Source: Brachyspira hyodysenteriae ATCC 27164
GTDB taxonomy: Bacteria > Spirochaetota > Brachyspiria > Brachyspirales > Brachyspiraceae
Assembly: GCF_001676785.2 (NCBI RefSeq)
Contig: NZ_CP015910.2
Location: forward strand, 2,170,001 to 2,234,000
DNA: 64,000 bases
Direction: 5' to 3'
Shown: positions 44,400-53,178 of the stretch, piece after piece
How the letters are laid out: each line of letters starts with the position of its first letter
Position numbering within the stretch: position 1 is the first letter of the stretch
The notes under the pieces: generated by a model
Told to the model about the DNA's origin: nothing
The model's input: only the letters and a program-made list of their open reading frames with translations
The model's database searches: none
Made by a program: the position numbers and the translations under genes

Positions 44400-45812
44400 T
44401 TAAAATCTGAAATAAATAAATGGATTGTAAGTACCATTAACTAAATACATAATACAAATAAATAAAAGTATGAATTGAATTATGCTTTCTAATACATAAA
44501 CTTTTGTTGAAAATACTGCTTCTTTAATCTTTGGAAATATACTTTGAAATAATCCGCTAAATAAAATACCAAATATGAAACAAACTAAAGTCTGAGGATA
44601 AAAGAAGTACCTAACTGTAAAAATACTTTCCTGATAACTAAACATTACTTTATACAATTCTAAAGCATGTGTTAAATCATTAGCTCTGAAAAGTACCCAG
44701 CCTAATACAAATACTAATATTACATAAATATGATTTATAAACTTGAATTTATTTTTCTCTAGTAAATTAGCTAAAAAGATTCTCTCTATAACTAAAAACA
44801 ATCCATGCCATAAACCCCATAATACAAAATTAAAACTAGCTCCATGCCATAAACCTGTAGCAAAAAATACAATAAACAAATTCAAATAAGTAAAATATTT
44901 TCCTTTTCTATTTCCGCCTAATGGTATGTATAAATACTCCTTAAACCAAGTAGATAAAGATATATGCCATCTCCTCCAAAACTCCTGTACTGACTTCGAT
45001 ATATAAGGATAATTAAAATTCTCTAAAAACTTGAATCCGAACATATGACCTAAGCCTATAGCCATATCCGAATAACCTGAAAAATCATAATATATCTGAA
45101 GCGTATAAAGAATAGCAGCAATCCATACTAAAATCGTAGAAAGCTCACTTACTGGCTGTTTTAATATTTCATCACAGGATAAAGCAAACATATTAGCTAG
45201 TATCACTTTTTTTGATAGTCCGTAAATGAACCTTTTTATTCCGTAGCTTATATTTTCTAAAGTTTCTGTTCTATTTATTATCTGATTTTCTATATCATGA
45301 TACTTTACTATTGGGCCTGCTATTAATTGAGGAAAGAAAGATATATATAATGCTAAATTAATAATATTTTTCTGTGCTTTATTTTGTTCTCTGTAAACAT
45401 CTATAACATAAGATAAAGCCTGAAAAGTATAAAATGATATACCTATAGGAAGAACTATATTTTTTAATGAAATTAATTCTTTACCTGATATGGAGTTGAT
45501 TATTGATATAGCAAAATCAGTATATTTGAAATAACCTAATATTAATAAATTAAGTACTATACAAAACAATAAATATATTTTCTTTTTTCTCTTATCGTTA
45601 TCTTCAATTGCTTTATCAATCAATAATGCAAATATATAATTAATTATTATAGAAGAGAACATTATTAAAGTGTAGCTTACTCCGCCCCAAGCATAGAATA
45701 TAATGCTGGATATTAGTAATAACACATTTCTATATTCTTTTTTTACTAAATAATAAATACAGAATACTACAGGCAAAAAAAGCCACAAAAAAATCATGGA
45801 ACTAAAAAGCAT
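44400..45812 (-). CDS. MBOAT-family O-acyltransferase (AlgI-like)
   Basis: 470 aa with about eleven membrane helices. The MBOAT/AlgI motifs are intact: FPQLIAGPIVKY (about 155), FSGYSDMAIGLGHMFG, EFWRRWHISLSTWFKEYLYIPLGG (about 285) and the catalytic His in GLWHGASFNFVLWGLWHG (about 320). It brings acetyl groups across the membrane for O-acetylation of an extracellular glycan. GGGG lies eight bases before the ATG. The next gene downstream is its SGNH partner. The upstream ORF with GTGCG repeats ends inside its first codons, so its translation may be phase variable. No glycan synthesis gene is nearby. Confidence 0.9.
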   Translation of the reverse strand: MLFSSMIFLWLFLPVVFCIYYLVKKEYRNVLLLISSIIFYAWGGVSYTLIMFSSIIINYIFALLIDKAIEDNDKRKKKIYLLFCIVLNLLILGYFKYTDFAISIINSISGKELISLKNIVLPIGISFYTFQALSYVIDVYREQNKAQKNIINLALYISFFPQLIAGPIVKYHDIENQIINRTETLENISYGIKRFIYGLSKKVILANMFALSCDEILKQPVSELSTILVWIAAILYTLQIYYDFSGYSDMAIGLGHMFGFKFLENFNYPYISKSVQEFWRRWHISLSTWFKEYLYIPLGGNRKGKYFTYLNLFIVFFATGLWHGASFNFVLWGLWHGLFLVIERIFLANLLEKNKFKFINHIYVILVFVLGWVLFRANDLTHALELYKVMFSYQESIFTVRYFFYPQTLVCFIFGILFSGLFQSIFPKIKEAVFSTKVYVLESIIQFILLFICIMYLVNGTYNPFIYFRF

Positions 45813-45942
45813 TAGTATAGCCCCATGTTATAAAGATTATATGTAATTTTATAAAAGGATAGTTTAGTGCGGTGCGGTGCGGTGCGGTGCGGTGCGGTGC
45901 GGTGCGGTGCGGTGCGGTGCGGTGCGGTGCGGTTACCACCAT
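45802..45942 (-). CDS. Short upstream ORF through the GTGCG repeats, coupled to the MBOAT gene
   Basis: 46 aa as the sequence stands: MVVT, four APHRT units, then ALNYPFIKLHIIFITWGYTNAF. AGGAG lies seven bases before the ATG at 45942. With 13 repeat copies its TAG stop (45802-45804) overlaps the MBOAT start (45812) by 11 bases. By frame count, 14 copies would stop at a TAA directly after the repeats, 53 bases before MBOAT; 12 or 15 copies would end in a TAATG overlap. It is probably regulatory; whether the peptide itself matters is unknown. Confidence 0.5.
   Translation of the reverse strand: MVVTAPHRTAPHRTAPHRTAPHRTALNYPFIKLHIIFITWGYTNAF
45867..45931. repeat. Pentanucleotide microsatellite, 13 perfect copies of GTGCG
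   Basis: Thirteen uninterrupted GTGCG units (CGCAC on the minus strand) in otherwise very AT-rich DNA, between the MBOAT gene and a divergent MFS gene. A 5-bp unit shifts the reading frame with each gain or loss. The rest of 45943-46131 holds a likely minus-strand promoter (TTGTAT, 18 bp, TATAAT). Confidence 0.97.
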
Positions 45943-46131
45943 ATTTATTCTCCTAATCATATTATTTAAATTATAATATTATACTTTTTATTTAATGTCA
46001 AATACAAAAGTTTTGTCAATTTTATTATTATTGTCAGTAACATATTTAGCAACAAAAATTATTTATATAATAAGTATTCAATAAAAAATTATTTGTATTA
46101 TAATATTCAAATAAATTTATGGATACTTAAT

Positions 46132-47292
46132 ATGGTTAATTTACTTCTAGCTATTATATATTTATCTTTTATAAGTTTAGGACTTCCGGATGCACTTTTA
46201 GGTTCAGCTTGGCCTAGTATGTATAAAGAATTCAATGTAGCTATTTCTTATGCAGGTATAATTTCAATGATTATATCTATAGGAACCATAATTTCAAGTT
46301 TACAAAGCGACAGATTAACTAAAAAATTTGGAGCTGGAAAAATAACAGCATTCAGCGTTGCCGCAACAGCTATAGCATTAATTGGATTTTCAATTGCTCA
46401 TTCATACTGGATGCTTTGTATTTGGGCAATACCTTATGGATTAGGCGCTGGAAGTGTTGATGCTTCTTTAAATAATTATGTGGCTCTTCATTATGAAAGC
46501 AAACATATGAGCTGGCTTCATTGTATGTGGGGAATAGGTGCTACCATTGGACCATATATAATGGGGTATGCTATTACTAATAATAATTGGAATGCAGGAT
46601 ACAGATATATATCAATAATACAGATTGTACTTACTGCCATTTTATTTTTTAGTCTTTCTTTATGGAATAAAAATGATGAAAAAAATAAAGAAAAAATCAG
46701 TACAAAAGTTTTAAGCTTAAAAGAAATAATAAATATACCAGGTACTAAAGAAATTATGATATGCTTTTTTTGCTACTGTGCTATAGAATCAACCACTGGA
46801 TTATGGGCAAGCAGTTATTTAAATCTATATAAAGGAGCGGACATAAAAACAGCAGCTTCATTCGGAAGTTTATTTTATATAGGAATAACTGTAGGAAGAG
46901 CAATATCCGGATTCATTACAATGAAATTAAATGATAATCAAATGATAGTTTTAGGCGAATCATTAATTTTAATAGGTATAATATTGATGATTATTCCTAC
47001 AGTAAATATTTTATCTTTAATAGGATTTATCATTATAGGTTTAGGCTGTGCACCAATATACCCTTCTATCATACATTCAACTCCATATAATTTCGGAGCA
47101 GAAAATTCTCAGGCTATAATAGGAGTACAAATGGCTAGTGCATATGTAGGTACATCTATAATGCCGCCATTATTCGGATATATTGCCAATCATATATCAA
47201 TATATTTATTACCATTTTATTTAGTAATAATTTTAATATTGATGTTTATTATGCATAGATTAATGATAAGAAAAACTATAAAAAATAAATAA
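46132..47292 (+). CDS. Major facilitator superfamily transporter
   Basis: 386 aa from the ATG at 46132; an in-frame ATG at 46093 would add polar residues before the first helix. Twelve membrane helices. The loop 2-3 motif is SLQSDRLTKKFGAGK (about 55), and the second half repeats it as GRAISGFITMKLND (about 255). LGLPDALLGSAWPSMY in helix 1 and GLGAGSVDASLNNYVA in helix 4 resemble the sugar-type FucP/GlcP group and related spirochaete and firmicute carriers. The substrate cannot be read from sequence. Convergent with the metal ATPase gene, sharing a terminator. Confidence 0.82.
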   Translation: MVNLLLAIIYLSFISLGLPDALLGSAWPSMYKEFNVAISYAGIISMIISIGTIISSLQSDRLTKKFGAGKITAFSVAATAIALIGFSIAHSYWMLCIWAIPYGLGAGSVDASLNNYVALHYESKHMSWLHCMWGIGATIGPYIMGYAITNNNWNAGYRYISIIQIVLTAILFFSLSLWNKNDEKNKEKISTKVLSLKEIINIPGTKEIMICFFCYCAIESTTGLWASSYLNLYKGADIKTAASFGSLFYIGITVGRAISGFITMKLNDNQMIVLGESLILIGIILMIIPTVNILSLIGFIIIGLGCAPIYPSIIHSTPYNFGAENSQAIIGVQMASAYVGTSIMPPLFGYIANHISIYLLPFYLVIILILMFIMHRLMIRKTIKNK

Positions 47293-47296
47293 AAAA

Positions 47297-47325
47297 TAGA
47301 TGCATGAATAATAATCATGCATCTA
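47297..47325. terminator. Bidirectional terminator between the MFS and metal-ATPase genes
   Basis: ATAGATGCATGA and TCATGCATCTAT form a perfect 12-bp stem with a 5-nt loop, flanked by A-runs on the left and right of two convergent genes. Confidence 0.85.
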
Positions 47326-47347
47326 TAAAAAATATAATTATCAATAA

Positions 47348-49285
47348 TCAATGTCCGCAGCCACAGTCAGTAACTTTTATATCACAAGTTTTAGTATCTA
47401 TATTAACAGCCTCTCCTTTTTCACCTAAAGGATAAAGAAGTCTTAATGCATTTAATACCACTATCATAGTAACGCCTGTATCAGCGAAAATAGCAAGCCA
47501 CATAGAAGCAAGTCCTAAAGCTCCTAATATAATAGCTCCAAATTTAATAGCTAATGCTAAAAGTATATTCTGCAATACTACAGCATGATTTTTCTTAGCA
47601 AGTTTTATAGCAAGTGAAACTTTAGAAGGCTTATCATCCATAATAACAACATCAGCATTTTCTATGGCAGCATCAGAACCAAGTCCTCCCATAGCTATAC
47701 CTATATCAGCTCTTGCTAGAGAAGGAGCATCATTTATACCATCTCCTACAAATATTGAAGCCTTAGAATCTTTCATCATTTCTTCTAATACGCTTACTTT
47801 ATCTTCAGGTAAACAGCCGCCTTTGAATGATTGTATATTCATCTCTTTTGCAAATGCTTCTACCCTACACACATTATCGCCGCTTATCAATGCAGTTTTT
47901 ATATTCATTGAATTTAACAAATCAATAGCTTCTTTGGTATCATCTTTCACACTATCATCAATGAAAAATCCGCCGGCATATTTATTGTCTACAGCAATAT
48001 GAACATTGATATTTTCTTTAATTTCTGATATTTCAACATTATTCTGTTTTAATAAATCAATTCCGCCTATTAATATATTTTTATTTTCAACTATTGATGA
48101 AGCACCTTTTCCGCTTATGTCTTTATGATTTGAAATTAAGCTATCATTTATAATGCCTTTATGATGATTTTTATAATGCTCAACTATTGATACTGCTATA
48201 GGATGAGAAGAACCTGTCTCAGCATAGGCAGCATATTTTAGTAAAGTTTCATTATCATATACACCAGTATTGTATATATCTCTTATAGAAAACTCACCTT
48301 TTGTAAGAGTTCCTGTTTTATCAAAAATAACTTTATCAACTTTAGCAAGCAAATCTAAAAATACTCCGCCTTTAACCATTATACCAAATTTAGATGCTCT
48401 TCCTATAGAAGCAAAATATGTTAATGGAATACCAACCATAAAAGCACAAGGACAAGATACAACTAATAGAGTTAAAGAACGCTTGAACCAATTATCAAAA
48501 ACCTCAGTACCGTATATTATAGTAGGTATTACAGTAAGAAAAATTGCACCGAATACCACTATAGGAGTATATATACCTGCAAATCTGCTTATAAACTGCT
48601 CAATATTAGCTTTTCTGTTTTGTGAATCCTGAACTAATTTTAATATTTTAGCTATAGATGATTCTCCATATGCTCTTATAACTTTTGCCTTTATAGTGTT
48701 ATCGCCATTAATAGTACCAGCTAAAATTTCATCATTAACTTTAACACTTCTAGGCATACTCTCACCAGTTAAAGCCTTAGTATCAATCCAGCTTTCTCCT
48801 TCATATATAATAGAGTCAAGAGGCACTTTCTCAAATGGATTTATTATTATACTATCATTGATATGAACTTCTGATATATCAACTTTTTCAACATTTCCAT
48901 TTTCTCTTATAATGTTTGCTGAATCAGGTCTTATTGCCATTAATGCTGCTATTGTGCGTTTAGATTTATCCACTGCCATATCTTCAAAGTACTCACCTAC
49001 CCTATAAAACATAAGTACTGCTAAAGCCTCAGGAAGTTCATGAAGTATAATAGCTCCAACTGTAGCTATACTCATAAGGAAACTTTCACGCATAAACTTT
49101 CCTTTAATGAAATCTAAAGCAGCATTTTTAAATACATCTCTTCCCAAAATAAAATATGGTATAAAGAAAATAATATATTCTATAGTACCATGTATATTGT
49201 TATGCAAAGTATATAATAATACTAATACTATAAGTCCTAAAAAAATTTCTGATAAAAATAAAAGTCTCTCTTTATTCTTTAACAT
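47348..49285 (-). CDS. P1B-type heavy-metal transporting ATPase (Zn/Cd/Pb type)
   Basis: 645 aa from the second of two nearby ATGs (49285), which has GGGGG seven bases upstream; ATG 49291 is too close to that site. The order is P-type: dephosphorylation motif LTGESMP, the ion-site SCPCAFMVGIP, the phosphorylation site FDKTGTLTKG, the P1B SSHPIA and the hinge VGDGINDAPSLA. CPC in helix 6 fits Zn2+, Cd2+ or Pb2+ (CadA/ZntA) or Cu+. No N-terminal heavy-metal domain is present; instead the C-terminus ends in a Cys/His cluster (CDIKVTDCGCGH) that may bind metal. It overlaps the ArsR gene by 14 bp. Confidence 0.92.
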   Translation of the reverse strand: MLKNKERLLFLSEIFLGLIVLVLLYTLHNNIHGTIEYIIFFIPYFILGRDVFKNAALDFIKGKFMRESFLMSIATVGAIILHELPEALAVLMFYRVGEYFEDMAVDKSKRTIAALMAIRPDSANIIRENGNVEKVDISEVHINDSIIINPFEKVPLDSIIYEGESWIDTKALTGESMPRSVKVNDEILAGTINGDNTIKAKVIRAYGESSIAKILKLVQDSQNRKANIEQFISRFAGIYTPIVVFGAIFLTVIPTIIYGTEVFDNWFKRSLTLLVVSCPCAFMVGIPLTYFASIGRASKFGIMVKGGVFLDLLAKVDKVIFDKTGTLTKGEFSIRDIYNTGVYDNETLLKYAAYAETGSSHPIAVSIVEHYKNHHKGIINDSLISNHKDISGKGASSIVENKNILIGGIDLLKQNNVEISEIKENINVHIAVDNKYAGGFFIDDSVKDDTKEAIDLLNSMNIKTALISGDNVCRVEAFAKEMNIQSFKGGCLPEDKVSVLEEMMKDSKASIFVGDGINDAPSLARADIGIAMGGLGSDAAIENADVVIMDDKPSKVSLAIKLAKKNHAVVLQNILLALAIKFGAIILGALGLASMWLAIFADTGVTMIVVLNALRLLYPLGEKGEAVNIDTKTCDIKVTDCGCGH

Positions 49286-49670
49286 GTTCATACCCCCAAG
49301 TATAAATTTTTTCTATATGCTCATCATCTAATCTATAGAAAACATGAAGTCCTACTTTTCTCTTTTTTACTACCCTAGCCTGCCAAAGCATCTTTAAATG
49401 CTGTGATATGGAAGGCTGCTTCATATCTAGCAAAGATGACAATTCATGCACACATAATTCCTTCTCACTCAGGGCAGATATTATTTTTAATCTTGTAGGA
49501 TCTGAAAACACAGAAAAAAAACCTGCTAAAAGTGAAAACTCTTCATCATTGGGAAGTTTTGGTATTAATGATGATATGTTTGAATCTTTTGTGCTTATTT
49601 CACAATCATCATCATTATTCAAATATTCTTCATCAGAAGATTCAATATCTTTATTTATATTCTTTTTCAT
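49272..49670 (-). CDS. ArsR/SmtB-family metal-sensing repressor
   Basis: 132 aa. An acidic N-terminus of 35 residues with a Cys (DDDCEIS) leads to a winged HTH: FFSVFSDPTRLKIISAL, then ELCVHELSSLLDMKQPSISQHLKML. The Cys-Val in ELCVHEL is the alpha-3 metal site of ArsR/CadC. The wing is VVKKRKVGLHVFYRL. These repressors leave DNA when they bind Cd, Zn, Pb or As. Its end overlaps the ATPase start, and a large palindrome lies 12 bp before its ATG. Metal efflux is therefore probably induced by the metal. Confidence 0.92.
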   Translation of the reverse strand: MKKNINKDIESSDEEYLNNDDDCEISTKDSNISSLIPKLPNDEEFSLLAGFFSVFSDPTRLKIISALSEKELCVHELSSLLDMKQPSISQHLKMLWQARVVKKRKVGLHVFYRLDDEHIEKIYTWGYEHVKE

Positions 49671-49682
49671 ATTACCTCATCT

Positions 49683-49722
49683 TTATATAAGTATATTATA
49701 ATATAATAATATACTTATATAA
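49683..49722. promoter_or_regulatory. Operator palindrome of the metal-efflux operon
   Basis: TTATATAAGTATATTAT (49683-49699) and its exact reverse complement (49706-49722) are separated by six bases. It lies directly upstream of the ArsR gene and overlaps a TATAAT-like box. The size and position match ArsR/SmtB operators. Confidence 0.8.
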
Positions 49723-50281
49723 CAATTAAGTCAATGATAAAAATATAATTTTTTTAATTTTACTAAAATTTTAAAAAATACTATGTAAAGTATAAAGTAA
49801 ACATTATTTAACAATAAATTAGATTTTTTATTTCTTTACAAATAAATATTACATATAATAATTTTTTTTAATATTTCAATTTACAATTAAAAAATATTAT
49901 TTTTTTTATTTTTTGAAAAAAATAGATATATAAATTATTTAGTTTTAATTAAAATGAACATAAATCAATCATATTCAGAAAAAAAATAAAAAAAACAAAT
50001 AAAAAATAATATTTTCAGAAAAAAAATATTTTCTGAGTATTGACATAAAATATAAAGACCTCTAGCATTTTAGTATAAAGAAATTAGAAACATTGATAAA
50101 AAAATAAGGCAATATGGTTGTAAAGTTAGATTACATAAACTAAAAATTACTCTTTACAATAAAGATCAAATTGTTCTTAAATAATACCATAATCAAAAAA
50201 TATAAATGTTTCTAAAACAATTTTTCAAATAAGCATTAGAAATAATGTTTATTATAAATTTCATTTAAAGGAGTTCAAAAT
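49723..50281. other. 560-bp AT-rich intergenic stretch without a recognisable gene
   Basis: Almost pure A/T with runs of A and T. Short inverted repeat CAGAAAA/TTTTCTG (about 50015-50035). TTGACA at 50040 lacks a well-placed -10. No coding or RNA gene signal; it leads into the lipoprotein at 50282, whose AAGGAG lies at its end. Confidence 0.6.
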
Positions 50282-50761
50282 ATGAACAAAAAAATTTTCA
50301 CACTATTTTTAGTAGTTGCCGCATCTGCAATATTTGCAGTAAGCTGTAACAACAAAACAACAAATCCTACTTCAAACAGCTCAGAAAAAAAGATTGTTAC
50401 AGAAGAAGATTTTAAAAATGCTATAGAAGGTTTAACTTACAAAACTTGGGCATTTACTGGAAAAGGAAAATCATTTAATTTCGGAAGTCCTATAACTGTA
50501 GAGGCTACATCTGGTTCTGATTCATTAGCAGGTGTAGAAAAGGGATTTGGAAATGCATTAAAATCAGCTTTAGCAGCTAAAGGAATTGATACTGGAAATA
50601 TAACTTTTGATAAAGGTGGAGCAAGTTCTTCAGATAAAACATCTGTATCTTTCAAATTTACTCCTAAAGCTCTTGGAACATCAAATTTTGAAGAAAAATT
50701 AAAATCTTCTGTAAAAGAAGTAGAAATAAAATTAACTCCTAAAGAAAATTGGGGAGCTTAA
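50282..50761 (+). CDS. Small lipoprotein of unknown function
   Basis: 159 aa. Signal MNKKIFTLFLVVAASAIFAVSC with lipobox AVSC, then an Asn/Thr/Ser linker. The mature domain (about 35-159) mixes Lys/Phe/Ser strands (KSFNFGSPITVEATSGSD, TSVSFKFTPKALG, KEVEIKLTPKENWG) and looks beta-rich. I recognise no family. Probably surface or periplasmic. AAGGAGTTCAAAAT precedes the ATG. Confidence 0.7.
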   Translation: MNKKIFTLFLVVAASAIFAVSCNNKTTNPTSNSSEKKIVTEEDFKNAIEGLTYKTWAFTGKGKSFNFGSPITVEATSGSDSLAGVEKGFGNALKSALAAKGIDTGNITFDKGGASSSDKTSVSFKFTPKALGTSNFEEKLKSSVKEVEIKLTPKENWGA

Positions 50762-50768
50762 TTAAAAT

Positions 50769-50963
50769 TGACATATTGTAAAATATGCTTGTCATACAAA
50801 AAATTGAATTAAAAAATGGTGTGAATATATATAATTATAATTGCACCTAAAACACAAACTATATATAACTATTATTCAAAAAATATTTTATTTATCTTTC
50901 TAATTAAAAGATTATTTGACTGGCGGGGATATAATATCCCTGCCATACAAAAAATTGAATTAA
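50769..50963. repeat. Two hairpin-plus-tail repeats downstream of the lipoprotein gene
   Basis: CATACAAAAAATTGAATTAA occurs twice (50793-50812 and 50944-50963). Each copy directly follows a hairpin: TGACATATT...TTGTCA (from 50769) and a 25-bp near-perfect palindrome, TGGCGGGGATAT-A-ATATCCCTGCCA, at 50921-50945. The remainder of 50762-51167 contains no gene. Confidence 0.65.
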
Positions 50964-51167
50964 GATTATCATATATTCATATTAAAAAAAGTCAATATAA
51001 AAAATCTAAATTTATTCCATATAATAATAGAAAATTATTTTATTTTGATATATAATCTGTAATATTTTTCATTTTTTAACGAATTTTCATTTTTACAAAA
51101 AATTTACACAATTTTTTAAAGTTAACATAATGATTAATAAATAATAAAAAAAGGAAAACTTTTAATT

Positions 51168-53150
51168 ATGTATATTTTCAAAAAACAAGATAAAGATTTT
51201 AGAAATCTAACAAGCGAAGAAATAAACTTTCTTAAATCTCAAGGCTGCTCTTCTCAGTCTTGGGAAAAAATATTGATTAAAAATGTAGATTTAAGCAGGA
51301 TAAAAGATGTTCAGTTTCATGGCAAAATAAAAATCAATTCTCTTAATGGAATGGTAAAATATCACAAAAAAGTTAAATTATTAGCTTCTATAAACAGAGC
51401 AACTTTAATAAATGTATATATTAATGGAAATGTTTATATAAATAATGTAGGAAGATTTATAGAAAATTACAAAATAGAAAACGGTGTTATAATAGAAAAT
51501 GCCGGATCTATATATATGGAAGGAAAAAGCAGTTTTGGAAATGGTGTTGAAACTTCACCTATTATGGAAGGCAATGGAAGAAGTGTGAAAATATTTTATA
51601 GACTTAATTCTCATATAGCGTATTTAGTATCAATGTATAGACATGAAAAAATAATGCGTGAAAAAATTAATTCTATGATAGATGAGTATACAAAACAAAA
51701 AACTAGAAGATTCGGAAAAATAAAAAAATATGCAAAAATAATAAATGCAAGACTAATAAAAAATTCCTTAATAGATCCTTATGCCACAATAGAAAATACT
51801 GATGAAATTAATAATACAACAGTAATAAGTACAAAAGAATGCCCATCATATATAGGAACTTCTGTTATATTAACAGATTCAATAGTGCTTAAAGGAGCCC
51901 ATATAGTTGATGGTACAGTTATTAAAAAGGCATTCATAGGCGAAGGTGTTAAACTTGGAAGACAATTTTCATGCGAGGATTCTCTTCTTTTTGCAAACTG
52001 CGAAGGAGAACATGGAGAAATGTTTTCAATATTTGCAGGTCCTTATACAGTTACGCATCATAAAGCAACTCTTCTAATAGCAAGTCATTTTTCTTTCTTT
52101 AATGCCGGAAGCGGAACTAATCAAAGCAATCATATGTACAAACTAGGGCCATATCACCATGGTTTTATGGAAAGAGGATGCAAAACCGGAAGTAATTCTT
52201 ATATATTATGGCCTTCTCATATAGGAGCTTTCTCAACTGTTATAGGCGCTCATTATGATAATGTTGATACTTCTGATTTTCCTTTCTCTTATATAACTGA
52301 ACATGGATATCATCAGACAAGACTAATACCTGCTTTAAATTTATTCGGAGTAGGTTTATCAAGAGATGAAAACAAATGGAGAGAAAGAGACAGAAGAAAA
52401 GGTGATAAAAAAGATTTAATAATATTTAATGTATTTAGTCCTTACACTGTATCTAAAATGATTAACTCAGAAAAAATATTGGAAGAAATAAAGAATGAAA
52501 GAAATAACAATAATGGAGATTTTTTAACATACAAAAATATGATTATAAAAATATCTTCTTTAGATAAATATTCAAAAAGATATTCCATAGCAATAGACTT
52601 ATATCTTCATAATAAAATACTTTCATATATAGAGAACTCTAAAAATATTGATGAAATTATAAAAAACCTTAATTATGATGAGAATAGTATTTTTGAAAAA
52701 TGGGTTGATATAGGCGGACTTATATGTGCAAAACAAAGAATTGATAATATTATAAAAGATTTAGAAAATGATAAAATAAGCGATGTAAAATCATTGACTG
52801 AAAGATTTGAAGATATATATAACTTATATTCAGAAGATGAAAAATCTTGGGTAATGAATACTATAAAATCAAGATATAATATAAAAGATATAGATAAAGA
52901 AACTATAAAAAAATTGTTAAATAATCATAAATCATTATTAGAAGAAGCATATAATATATTTTATAAAGATGTTGAAAAAGAATATGATGCATCAAAAATG
53001 GTAAGCTCAGGCATTGATGATAAAAGCGTTATGGAAAAAGATTTTGAGGCTGTAAGAGGTACTGTTAATGATAACACTTTCGTAATAAAATATAAAAAAG
53101 ATATGGAAAATAAAATCGAATCTATTAACAATATTATTAATATATTGTAA
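51168..53150 (+). CDS. DUF4954 protein with left-handed beta-helix repeats
   Basis: 660 aa. DUF4954 pattern: a short N-terminal domain (RNLTSEEINFLKSQGCSS), then hexapeptide-like beta-helix turns (NATL-type INVYINGNVYI, AHIVDGTVIKKAFIGEGVKLG) to about 400, with the family motifs GPYTVTHHKATLLIAS, FFNAGSGTNQSNHMYKLG and SDFPFSYITEHG. The last 200 residues are coiled and charged. Hexapeptide folds often bind acyl or nucleotide-sugar substrates, suggesting a sugar or acyltransferase role; none is proved. AAAGGAAAAC precedes the ATG. prmA follows 28 bp downstream. Confidence 0.82.
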   Translation: MYIFKKQDKDFRNLTSEEINFLKSQGCSSQSWEKILIKNVDLSRIKDVQFHGKIKINSLNGMVKYHKKVKLLASINRATLINVYINGNVYINNVGRFIENYKIENGVIIENAGSIYMEGKSSFGNGVETSPIMEGNGRSVKIFYRLNSHIAYLVSMYRHEKIMREKINSMIDEYTKQKTRRFGKIKKYAKIINARLIKNSLIDPYATIENTDEINNTTVISTKECPSYIGTSVILTDSIVLKGAHIVDGTVIKKAFIGEGVKLGRQFSCEDSLLFANCEGEHGEMFSIFAGPYTVTHHKATLLIASHFSFFNAGSGTNQSNHMYKLGPYHHGFMERGCKTGSNSYILWPSHIGAFSTVIGAHYDNVDTSDFPFSYITEHGYHQTRLIPALNLFGVGLSRDENKWRERDRRKGDKKDLIIFNVFSPYTVSKMINSEKILEEIKNERNNNNGDFLTYKNMIIKISSLDKYSKRYSIAIDLYLHNKILSYIENSKNIDEIIKNLNYDENSIFEKWVDIGGLICAKQRIDNIIKDLENDKISDVKSLTERFEDIYNLYSEDEKSWVMNTIKSRYNIKDIDKETIKKLLNNHKSLLEEAYNIFYKDVEKEYDASKMVSSGIDDKSVMEKDFEAVRGTVNDNTFVIKYKKDMENKIESINNIINIL

Positions 53151-53178
53151 TATATAGAAAATTATTATTGGAGTCATT

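Noticed and set aside
45867-45931. Sequencing artefact in the GTGCG run
   Set aside because: The run is perfect, sits in an ORF with a good ribosome binding site and ends at a gene start. It cannot be excluded, but it is not the simplest reading.
45813-45942. In-frame fusion of the upstream ORF to the MBOAT protein at other repeat counts
   Set aside because: The MBOAT frame contains TAA codons between the repeats and the MBOAT start, so no copy number gives a fusion; only coupling can change.
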